This document shows, in pieces, positions 1-6,451 of a DNA stretch of 16,809 bases. The notes beneath the pieces are model-generated. The model saw nothing but the letters and a program-made list of their open reading frames with translations, did no database searches and had not been told where the DNA came from. A program made the position numbers and the translations under genes. The stretch comes from Candidatus Solibacter sp. (GTDB lineage Bacteria > Acidobacteriota > Terriglobia > Bryobacterales > Bryobacteraceae): the NCBI GenBank assembly GCA_017883355.1, contig JADGNS010000009.1, forward strand, positions 1-16,809. Reading direction: 5' to 3'. Each line of letters begins with the position of its first letter. The first letter of the stretch is position 1.

Positions 1-3
1 CCA

Positions 4-17
4 CCCGGCGCGCCGGG
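4..17. repeat. 14-bp perfect GC palindrome
   Basis: CCCGGCGCGCCGGG reads the same on both strands. It lies at the extreme left edge, and what precedes it is outside the window. It could be part of the end of an upstream gene's transcript or chance in GC-rich DNA. No T-tract follows, so it is not called a terminator. Confidence 0.35.
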
Positions 18-116
18 GCGGCGCGTCCGTACGTTGACGCACGCCCCGGCACACCCGAAGGCGGATAACCCAGGCGCGCGGCGGAGCCGGCGTGCTGCGC
101 GAGACCGGTTTGGGCG

Positions 117-122
117 TATACT
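117..122 (+). promoter_or_regulatory. possible -10 element (TATACT) for the small cysteine-rich gene
   Basis: TATACT matches the sigma-70 -10 consensus in five of six positions and would start transcription near 129, leaving a leader of about 27 bases that contains the ribosome site of the next gene. No convincing -35 hexamer is visible 16-18 bases upstream, so the call rests on the -10 and its position. Confidence 0.35.
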
Positions 123-155
123 TTGGAGCGAACTATCGTAACTCCGGAGTCGCAT

Positions 156-563
156 ATGTCAGGCAAGCGAAGCGAGATGATCCGGCTCCTCGAAGCGGAG
201 CTGGAGTTGATTGAAGGCGGCGGCTGCGGCCTTCCCGCGGGAGAACCCATGGCCGAGCGCCCCATGTTCTACCGCTCCCTGGTGTGCATCAATCACTGGC
301 AGGTTCCCGGTCATGACGATGAATGCCACGACAACTGCGTCCTGCTCGACGCCGTTCCCCAGCGGCATCGCGACGAAAAACTTCCCTGCCACTTCATTCC
401 CCTGAATTCCTCCGGCGACACCGTGCAGGCGCTCGAACAGAGGGGCGACCCGGAACGCACCCAGGAGGAAGTCAAGAAGTGGTTGCGGGCCACCATCGCC
501 GGTCTGAAGGCGGAGGCGGAGGCGGAGCCGGAGACGGGCGGCGAAGAGCCTGCGCCGTATTGA
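156..563 (+). CDS. small cysteine/histidine-rich conserved-type protein of unknown function
   Basis: A 135-residue soluble protein with no signal peptide or membrane segment. I chose ATG at 156 over an upstream TTG at 123 because GGAG sits six bases before it and the -10 candidate at 117-122 fits it. The middle holds a dense set of potential metal ligands (C44, H47, H53, C57, H58, C61, C78, H79), including an ECHDNC segment at residues 56-61. Residues 4-20 and 102-124 look helical, and the C-terminus is an Ala/Glu/Pro tail. It resembles uncharacterised proteins I associate with acidobacteria, but I cannot name a family. It stands alone, with its own promoter and a 205-base gap before the respiratory operon, so a link to respiration is not shown. 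A metal-binding or disulfide-bonded fold is inference. Confidence 0.75.
   Translation: MSGKRSEMIRLLEAELELIEGGGCGLPAGEPMAERPMFYRSLVCINHWQVPGHDDECHDNCVLLDAVPQRHRDEKLPCHFIPLNSSGDTVQALEQRGDPERTQEEVKKWLRATIAGLKAEAEAEPETGGEEPAPY
509..526 (+). repeat. three tandem GGCGGA hexamers inside the C-terminal tail
   Basis: Three exact copies of GGCGGA encode part of the alternating Ala-Glu tail of the small cysteine-rich protein. Such short in-frame repeats can gain or lose units by slippage without breaking the frame, so tail length may vary between strains. Confidence 0.6.
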
Positions 564-648
564 ATGCCGCGTCCGGGCGCACCCATCCTGCCAAGCCCAT
601 CCCCGGCCGGGCGGCGGCGTCACGGGCACACGAAAGAGGCGCCGGCCC

Positions 649-674
649 GGGCGAAACAACCAACGTTTTCGCCC
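649..674. promoter_or_regulatory. 8-bp inverted repeat, candidate operator upstream of the respiratory promoter
   Basis: GGGCGAAA at 649-656 and TTTCGCCC at 667-674 are perfect inverted copies separated by 10 bases. The centre is about 75 bases upstream of the predicted transcription start near 737, a usual place for an activator dimer. No T-tract follows, which argues against it being a terminator of the preceding gene, although a folded transcript end is still possible. No regulator can be named. Confidence 0.4.
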
Positions 675-700
675 AGGCGCGACAAATTCCATTCTTCCAG

Positions 701-730
701 TTGACAAGCGGCTCGCCGGAAACATACAAT
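701..730 (+). promoter_or_regulatory. sigma-70 type promoter of the respiratory operon
   Basis: A perfect TTGACA -35 hexamer (701-706) is followed after 18 bases by TACAAT (725-730), which matches the -10 consensus in five of six positions. Transcription would start near 737, giving a leader of about 32 bases before the Rieske ATG. No comparably good promoter was seen later in the plus-strand run, so this is the likely main promoter for the genes up to 13399. Confidence 0.75.
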
Positions 731-749
731 GCCTTCACTAAGCGAAACA

Positions 750-766
750 CTCTGCTGCACTCAGAG
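750..766 (+). promoter_or_regulatory. small hairpin in the leader next to the Rieske start codon
   Basis: CTCTG (750-754) and CAGAG (762-766) can pair around a seven-base loop, two bases before the ATG at 769. No good Shine-Dalgarno sequence is present here; the only purine-rich bases (AGAG) lie inside the right arm. If the stem forms, it would limit translation initiation of the first gene. The stem is short and this is a weak call. Confidence 0.25.
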
Positions 767-768
767 CT

Positions 769-1395
769 ATGGAAACTGTCAACTCGGGAACCGGGCCCGG
801 TTCGACGCCCGTTCCGTCGAAAACTACAGGAATCGCCGGCGTAGCTTCCTCCGACGCCGCACTCCCTAAGACATCCCGAACCACCGCGCCTGCGGCCCCC
901 GGGGCAGCGGACGTCCTCAAGTCGCGGCGCCGCATCGTCTGGACGGCTGTCACGGCATTCCTGATCACCAACTTTTTGATGTTCTTGCGCTTCTTTTTCC
1001 CGCGCACGCTGTTCGAGCCGAGCACCAAGTTCCGCGTAGGCTATCCGTCCGATTTCGGCCCCGGCGTGGATGAGCGTTTCAAACAGTCCCACCGCATCTG
1101 GGTGGTGCGCCGGCCAGACCGGCTGTTCGTCATTTATGGCAAGTGTACCCATCTGGGCTGCACGCCCAATTGGATCGAGAGCGAGAACAAGTTCAAGTGC
1201 CCGTGCCATGGAAGCGGGTACGACATGGAAGGTAGAAATTTCGAGGGGCCGGCGCCGCGTCCCATGGACCGCGCCTTTGTGGAGTTGGATGCTGAAGGTC
1301 AGATTGTAGTCGATACGAGCCGGTTATCATCCTGTCCTCCCGGGGGGGAGTGTCAGTTTGATACCAATCCGAATTCGTACCTGATAGTGTCGTAG
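769..1395 (+). CDS. Rieske [2Fe-2S] iron-sulfur protein of a bc-type quinol oxidoreductase
   Basis: A 208-residue membrane-anchored Rieske protein that accepts the first electron from quinol at the Qo site and passes it to a c-type cytochrome. Residues 1-50 are a Pro/Ala/Thr/Ser-rich, presumably cytoplasmic tail; a single membrane segment spans about 55-77. The cluster-binding boxes are CTHLGC (126-131) and CPCHGSGY (144-151): C126 and C144 bind one iron, H128 and H147 the other, and C131 and C146 form the usual disulfide. The Ser and Tyr that tune a high potential are in GSGY. Two further cysteines (C189, C195) near the C-terminus are not part of the standard fold. It is the first gene of the operon, 63 bases before cytochrome b. 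The start lacks a clear ribosome site, but no later Met precedes the membrane anchor. Confidence 0.95.
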   Translation: METVNSGTGPGSTPVPSKTTGIAGVASSDAALPKTSRTTAPAAPGAADVLKSRRRIVWTAVTAFLITNFLMFLRFFFPRTLFEPSTKFRVGYPSDFGPGVDERFKQSHRIWVVRRPDRLFVIYGKCTHLGCTPNWIESENKFKCPCHGSGYDMEGRNFEGPAPRPMDRAFVELDAEGQIVVDTSRLSSCPPGGECQFDTNPNSYLIVS

Positions 1396-1458
1396 CCCGC
1401 TCGATTGCGGCCGGCGCGCGGACGAGTTTGGATCCAAGGCTAACGGAGGGGGACTGCC

Positions 1459-2337
1459 ATGTCGAAGCCCGAGGACGAGCCGAAGTCTACGACCCTGTTG
1501 GAGACGGCCAAGGAAGCTCTTCAAGGACTGCGCGAGGACATCAAGGACCCGCAGCGGACCCAGATCTGGAAGTCGGTCTTCCGCGTCAAGCACGAGCGCA
1601 GCGACCCCCGCACGCGGTCGCTGGGCGTACTCGGAAACGTCTTTCTCCACCTCCATCCGGGCCGTATCAATCGCGATGCCGTCCGCTACAACTACACCTG
1701 GGGCATGGGCGGCATCACCTTCTACCTGTACCTGGTGCTCACCTTTACCGGCGTCCTGCTGATGTTCTATTACCATCCCACCAAGCTCCAGGCGTTCCGC
1801 GACATTCTCTACCTCGAGCACGATGTGCCCTTCGGCAGGCTGGCGCGCAATATGCACCGCTGGGCCGCCCACCTGATGATCATCACCCTGTGGCTGCACA
1901 TGTTCCGCGTCGTGCTCACCGGTTCGTATCGCCGGCCGCGCGAGTTCAACTGGTGCGTCGGCGTGATCCTCCTGGTCTTGACGCTGCTGCTCTCCTTCAC
2001 CGGCTACCTGCTGCCGGACGATCAACTCGGCTTCTGGGCGGTTACCGTCGGCACCAACATGGCCCGCGCCACACCGCTGCTCGGTAACGAAGGACCGTTC
2101 GGGCCGGCGCTTGGAATGACTCCGTACAACGACGTGCGCTTCGCCTTGCTGGGCGGATCCATCGTCGATGCCAATGCGCTGCTAAGGGCCTACATCTGGC
2201 ATTGCATCGCGATTCCCGTGCTCGCCTCGGTTTTCATGATCGTCCACTTCTGGCGGGTGCGCAAAGACGGCGGCATCTCCGGCCCCTCGCCGGTCATGCT
2301 CGAGTCGGAGATCAAGCCTCCGGCCAAGGTGCGGTGA
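1459..2337 (+). CDS. cytochrome b, b6-like N-terminal part (haem-binding subunit)
   Basis: The 292-residue dihaem membrane subunit of the quinol oxidoreductase, carrying the four core helices. Helix B holds haem ligands H133 and H147. Helix D holds H248 and H263, a spacing of 15 positions as in cytochrome b6 rather than the 14 of mitochondrial-type cytochrome b. This fits the split gene arrangement, the C-terminal half being the next gene. The Cys that attaches the extra haem in b6 and Bacillus QcrB (before the GGIT/GGLT motif) is replaced by G82, so a covalent haem c of that type is unlikely. Residues 1-60 form a long charged cytoplasmic extension. GGAGGGGG six bases before the ATG is a very strong ribosome site, in contrast to the poor one of the Rieske gene. 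Confidence 0.95.
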   Translation: MSKPEDEPKSTTLLETAKEALQGLREDIKDPQRTQIWKSVFRVKHERSDPRTRSLGVLGNVFLHLHPGRINRDAVRYNYTWGMGGITFYLYLVLTFTGVLLMFYYHPTKLQAFRDILYLEHDVPFGRLARNMHRWAAHLMIITLWLHMFRVVLTGSYRRPREFNWCVGVILLVLTLLLSFTGYLLPDDQLGFWAVTVGTNMARATPLLGNEGPFGPALGMTPYNDVRFALLGGSIVDANALLRAYIWHCIAIPVLASVFMIVHFWRVRKDGGISGPSPVMLESEIKPPAKVR

Positions 2338-2341
2338 TTTT

Positions 2342-3277
2342 ATGGACTGGGCGCAGATTTGGAGAATCGTTTCGGTGCCGGACAACGTGCCCATCACGTT
2401 GATTGCCATCCTGGTGCCGTTCTATACCTGGTACGGACTGCGGCAGGCCGTCGCCACCGATCGGCTGATCGATAAGCTCCAGGCCGATCCGGCCCTGGCT
2501 AAGACAGGTCATCGCAAGATCCTTCCCTTTCTGCCCGAGTGGTCGCGCGAAGTCCCGGTCTGGCCGTATCTGCTCAAAATCGAGTTTCTCGCCGCCATCA
2601 TCGTCACCCTCATCCTGATGATCTGGTCCATCACGTTGAACGCTCCGCTGGAAGAACCGGCCAACCCGAATTTCACCATGAACCCGTCCAAAGCGCCCTG
2701 GTACTTCGTGGGACTGCAAGAGATGCTGGTGTACTTCGACCCCTGGTTCGCCGGCGTGGTCCTGCCCTCCCTCATCGTCGTGGGCCTCATGGTCTTTCCC
2801 TACGTGGACACCAATCCTCTCGGCCTGGGCTACTACACCATCAAGCAGCGCGTGATTCCGCTCTTCAGCTTCGGCTTCGGATTCTTCCTCTGGCTGCTGT
2901 TGATCTTCATCGGCACGTTCGTGCGCGGGCCCGGCTGGATGTGGTTTTGGCCGGGCCAGCCCTGGGATCACACCCGCGTCATATACGAGGTGAACCGGAA
3001 CCTGCCGGACGTGCTCGGAATCCACAACCTGTGGTTGGGCGGAATCCTCGGCGTGCTCGCCATAGCCATCTTCTATGCCGGCGCCGGGTGGGGCATTCAC
3101 AAATGGCTGACTAAGCCGGGCCTGAACCGCACGCTTTACGAGCGCACCAGCCTCTTGCAGTACGCCACGTTCCAGTTCTTCGCGATCACAGTATTAGCCG
3201 GGCTGCCGGCAAAGATGATCTTGCGCCTCGTATTCCGGGTGCATTACGTGCTGATTACGCCTTGGTTCAACATCTAG
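2342..3277 (+). CDS. cytochrome b C-terminal part (subunit IV-like, extended)
   Basis: A 311-residue membrane protein equivalent to helices E-G of cytochrome b, completing the Qo site with the preceding subunit. Hydrophobic segments lie near residues 16-36, 78-98, 137-155, 173-194, 231-248 and 276-292, more than the three of chloroplast subunit IV (about 160 residues). The Qo loop reads APWY at 118-121 where the family motif is PEWY or PDWY, so the acidic residue that takes part in quinol deprotonation is replaced by Pro. The FVRGPGW segment (193-199) after helix G is typical of cytochrome b C-terminal halves. The gene starts four bases after the previous stop with only a weak GGTG-type ribosome site, suggesting translational coupling and equal amounts of the two halves. 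Confidence 0.92.
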   Translation: MDWAQIWRIVSVPDNVPITLIAILVPFYTWYGLRQAVATDRLIDKLQADPALAKTGHRKILPFLPEWSREVPVWPYLLKIEFLAAIIVTLILMIWSITLNAPLEEPANPNFTMNPSKAPWYFVGLQEMLVYFDPWFAGVVLPSLIVVGLMVFPYVDTNPLGLGYYTIKQRVIPLFSFGFGFFLWLLLIFIGTFVRGPGWMWFWPGQPWDHTRVIYEVNRNLPDVLGIHNLWLGGILGVLAIAIFYAGAGWGIHKWLTKPGLNRTLYERTSLLQYATFQFFAITVLAGLPAKMILRLVFRVHYVLITPWFNI

Positions 3278-3287
3278 CGGCGCGCAT

Positions 3288-6200
3288 ATGGCAGACGACG
3301 ACAAACAGCAGGCAGGCGGGCAGGCGGCAAAGGCACCCGATCCGGTGGTCGACGGGTCGCTCAGCGGACAGATCGTCGTCTTTTCCGTCCTGCTGTTCCT
3401 CTCGCTGATCTGGGCACTCTATGACGAAGTCGGCGGCGAGCGCCCCTGGAAGCGATACCAGGAGCAGTTCACGAAAGTCTATACGGCGTATTTGAAGAAG
3501 CTGCGCCCTCGTCAGACTGCGGCCGAAAATGCCGTCTATGCCACGCCCGAGTACAAGAAACTCGACCGTGAGATCCAGGCCGCCGAGTCCGCTGCTGCCG
3601 CCCGCACGGCTGGCATCGACAAAGAACTGGCGGAAATCCGCGCCCAACTCGCGGCCATCAAAGATCCCTTCCAGGACGCGCGCGCCAAACTCGCCTCTCT
3701 GGCCTATGAGTTGGACCACACGTCGAGTGAAGGGGGCAAGCGAGGCATCCGCCAGGATATCGAACAGACTCGCCGCGCCACCATGAAGCTCGATATGCCG
3801 GCCGGCGCCGGCAAGCCGGGAACCGTCCGCCAGGAGCTCAGTTTCGAAGCCGTCGACAAACTGTTCACCAGCCTCAAGGCCCGCGAAGCTCAACTCACCG
3901 CGGAACAGAACGACCTGTCGAAGGATGTGCGCGAGCTTCGGCGCCGGCGCACCGAGTACCGGGGCGACCACCTCGACGGGCTCACCCAGCAGCAGATCGA
4001 CGGACTGCTGCGCAAGTTGCAGACCTTCGTGGTCGAGATCAAGCAGATTCACGTCGAAGAAGCCAATATGGTGGAGCGCTGCGAATCGTGCCATCTGGGC
4101 ATTCGCGAGCCGCTCGTGCTCACCGCGGCCGATATGGGCGGCCAGCGCCTCTTCGTCAGTCATCCCGACAAGCCGCTCATCGCGCTCCACGATGTGGAGC
4201 GCTTTGGCTGCACGCCCTGTCACAACGGCAACGGTCGCGCTACCTCCAGCGCCGAGAAAGCCCACGGCAATAACGAGCATTGGCTCTGGCCGCTGTTCCC
4301 CACGGTCAACGTGGAAGCCGGCTGCGTCCAGTGCCACGCCACAGACCGCGTGCTCGAATTCGCTCCCGTGCTCACCCGCGGCCGCGACTTGTTCCAGGTG
4401 AAAGGCTGCATGGGCTGCCACCGCCATGAATCCTTCGACCGTGAAGCGGATGCGCTGACCACCACGACCAAAGAGATCCAGACCCTGGAGACGCGCCAGA
4501 AGGACGCACGCATCGAGGCCGAACGCGAGATCAAACTGGGCGACAGCGCCGACTCCGACGAAAACGCCAAAAAGCACTTCGCCGCCGCCGAATATTTGCG
4601 CATCGGCGCCAGCAATAGCGAGGCCAAAGTGGCCGAACTGGAGTCGAAAGCCAAGTTCCTGATGCAGGACGTCAAGAAGGTCGGCCCCAATCTCAAAGAC
4701 GTCCGCCTCAAACTGCGCAAGGAATGGATTCCGGTCTGGCTGAAGGACCCGCAGGCTTTTCGTCCGGGCACCAAGATGCCGGCCTTCCGCCTCTCTGCCG
4801 ACGAAATCCGCGCGCTCTCCGCCTTCGTCTGGCAATCCGGATGGACCGGTCCAGCCGTCCCTCAAGAGCGGCCCGGCGATGCCCCGCGCGGCAAAGAGTT
4901 GTTTGAGACCCGCGGCTGTCTCGCCTGCCATTCCATCGGCGAGGGCGGCAGCCGGATGGGCGGCGATTTCGCCGCCAACCTCTCCCGCGTGGGCGAAAAG
5001 AACAGCTACGACTACGTGGTGCGCTGGGTCCACAACCCTCGCCAGCGCACTCGTCCCTACTGCCCGCGCGAAGCCAAAGACCTCGGTCCCGAGGATTACG
5101 CCAAAAACGGACAGCCCTTCCTCTTCGACCTGGAGCACTCGCGGTGCCCCAACGATGGCGCCGAGCTCCAGGTACAAAATATGACGGTGATGCCCAGTCT
5201 TCGGCTCACCCCGGACGAAGCCCGCGACATCGCTTCCTATCTCGTGTCTCTTAAGCACGCCGATTCCTATCCCGACGCTCCCTTCATGGACGATCCGCAA
5301 CTCGCCCAGCGCGGGCGCCAGTTGGTGTCTCGCTACGGCTGCGCCAGTTGCCACGAGATCCGCTCGCTCGAAGACGCGCCCCGCATCGGTACCGAGCTCA
5401 CCAAGGAAGCCAGCAAGCCGATGGAGCAACTGGATTTCGGCCTCCTCGAGCACAAGGCGAAAGACGAGGAGTGGTATACCCACAAGGGCTTCTTCGAGCA
5501 CAAGCTGGAAAATCCCGCCGTGTACGATCAGGGCCGCCAGCGGGCTCCCGAAGATCAATTGCGGATGCCCAAAATCTCTCTCGCCAAAGACGACATCCGC
5601 GCTCTCACCACGTTCCTCCTGGGTAGTCTGGACTCGCCGTTCTTCGGCGATTTCCGCTCCATTCCGGCCAGCTTCCGCTACATCCCCACCGACCAGCAGC
5701 ATGATATCCAGGAGGGCTGGTGGCTCATCAAGAAGTACAACTGTATGGGTTGCCACGAGCTTCAGGCCGGCCAGAAGTCGATCCTGAGCGGGTTGCCGCG
5801 CTATCAGGACCCGGACTGGAAAGAACAGATTCCGCCCGCCTTGTTGCAGGAAGGCGCGCGCGTCAATCCCGCCTGGCTGACCCGTTTTCTGAACGATCCG
5901 TCGCTCGCAAAGAAGGAAGGCAACGGTGTACGCACCTACCTGCGCGCGCACATGCCCACCTTCAGTTTCTCGCCCAACGAGATTCAGATCTTGACCCGCT
6001 TCTTCATGGCGCGCGCCGCGCAGTCGACGCCTTACATTGCCGACGAGCTCGTGCCCCTCGACGAAGCCGAACGCACTCTCGCCCGTGCGCTCTTCACCTC
6101 GACGGCGGCGCCCTGTCTGAAGTGCCACCTCGTGGGCGATCCCAACCACGACCGTTTCGCCACCGCGCCTAGTTTCCTCGTTGCCAGGGAGAGGCTCAAG

Positions 6201-6434
6201 CCCACCTGGACGGCGCGCTGGATGCTCGATCCCGGCGCCATCTCGCCCGGTACCGCCATGCCGTCCGGCCTCTTCCGCCGCGATGGCGCGCGCTGGGTTT
6301 TCGCCGGCCCCACGCCGGCAGCTTTCCAGAATTACAAGCAAGATCACGTTCAGTTGTTGGTGCGCTACATGTTTCAGATCACGCCGGAGGAACAGCGTCG
6401 CTTGACTCAGATGCTGCCGGCGCGAGGCAAGTAG
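3288..6434 (+). CDS. membrane-anchored octaheme cytochrome c with coiled-coil regions
   Basis: A 1048-residue protein, in the place where a cytochrome c1 gene would be expected. A short cytoplasmic tail is followed by one membrane segment (27-45), which puts the rest in the periplasm. Residues 85-260 are charged, Ala/Gln/Glu/Lys-rich and look like a long coiled coil. Eight CxxCH haem sites follow, with Cys at 265, 308, 346, 374, 544, 685, 819 and 943. The last five look like class I cytochrome c modules, each with a later Met-Pro ligand candidate (M498, M635, M760, M889, M991). The first three lack an evident Met and may have two His ligands. Between haem 4 and M498 lies a second coiled-coil-like stretch (384-463). 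C592 and C620 are extra cysteines inside module 5. It begins 10 bases after cytochrome b with no good ribosome site. The role, passing electrons from the Rieske cluster to the oxidase side, is inferred from position. Confidence 0.9.
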   Translation: MADDDKQQAGGQAAKAPDPVVDGSLSGQIVVFSVLLFLSLIWALYDEVGGERPWKRYQEQFTKVYTAYLKKLRPRQTAAENAVYATPEYKKLDREIQAAESAAAARTAGIDKELAEIRAQLAAIKDPFQDARAKLASLAYELDHTSSEGGKRGIRQDIEQTRRATMKLDMPAGAGKPGTVRQELSFEAVDKLFTSLKAREAQLTAEQNDLSKDVRELRRRRTEYRGDHLDGLTQQQIDGLLRKLQTFVVEIKQIHVEEANMVERCESCHLGIREPLVLTAADMGGQRLFVSHPDKPLIALHDVERFGCTPCHNGNGRATSSAEKAHGNNEHWLWPLFPTVNVEAGCVQCHATDRVLEFAPVLTRGRDLFQVKGCMGCHRHESFDREADALTTTTKEIQTLETRQKDARIEAEREIKLGDSADSDENAKKHFAAAEYLRIGASNSEAKVAELESKAKFLMQDVKKVGPNLKDVRLKLRKEWIPVWLKDPQAFRPGTKMPAFRLSADEIRALSAFVWQSGWTGPAVPQERPGDAPRGKELFETRGCLACHSIGEGGSRMGGDFAANLSRVGEKNSYDYVVRWVHNPRQRTRPYCPREAKDLGPEDYAKNGQPFLFDLEHSRCPNDGAELQVQNMTVMPSLRLTPDEARDIASYLVSLKHADSYPDAPFMDDPQLAQRGRQLVSRYGCASCHEIRSLEDAPRIGTELTKEASKPMEQLDFGLLEHKAKDEEWYTHKGFFEHKLENPAVYDQGRQRAPEDQLRMPKISLAKDDIRALTTFLLGSLDSPFFGDFRSIPASFRYIPTDQQHDIQEGWWLIKKYNCMGCHELQAGQKSILSGLPRYQDPDWKEQIPPALLQEGARVNPAWLTRFLNDPSLAKKEGNGVRTYLRAHMPTFSFSPNEIQILTRFFMARAAQSTPYIADELVPLDEAERTLARALFTSTAAPCLKCHLVGDPNHDRFATAPSFLVARERLKPTWTARWMLDPGAISPGTAMPSGLFRRDGARWVFAGPTPAAFQNYKQDHVQLLVRYMFQITPEEQRRLTQMLPARGK

Positions 6435-6451
6435 GACAAGGAGAGGGGAAA

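Larger units (their letters stand above)
564..768. other. non-coding region before the respiratory operon
   Basis: Two hundred and five bases without a credible gene. The left half is very GC-rich and without a clear terminator. The right half holds an 8-bp inverted repeat (649-674), a strong promoter (701-730) and a small hairpin just before the Rieske start (750-766). ORFs crossing it in other frames have compositions expected of shadow frames. Confidence 0.7.

Noticed and set aside
34..69. TTGACG ... GATAAC as a promoter pair near the left edge
   Set aside because: The spacer would be 24 bases, too long for sigma-70; the TATACT at 117-122 fits the gene start better.
641..674. Rho-independent terminator for the small cysteine-rich gene
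   Set aside because: The inverted repeat is there, but no run of T follows and it is 86 bases beyond the stop codon, so an operator reading is preferred.
472..1209. Minus-strand frame of 245 codons covering the promoter region and the Rieske gene
   Set aside because: It crosses the strong plus-strand promoter, and its sequence is low-complexity Arg/Pro/Gly without motifs.
1428..1437. 10-bp palindrome TTGGATCCAA before the cytochrome b gene
   Set aside because: A palindrome of this length can occur by chance; no partner site or promoter element is near enough to give it a role.
3267..6347. Open frame of 1026 codons on the minus strand opposite the octaheme cytochrome
   Set aside because: It mirrors the cytochrome frame, has no recognisable domain and the biased composition expected of a shadow in GC-rich DNA. 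The plus-strand frame has eight CxxCH sites and family motifs.
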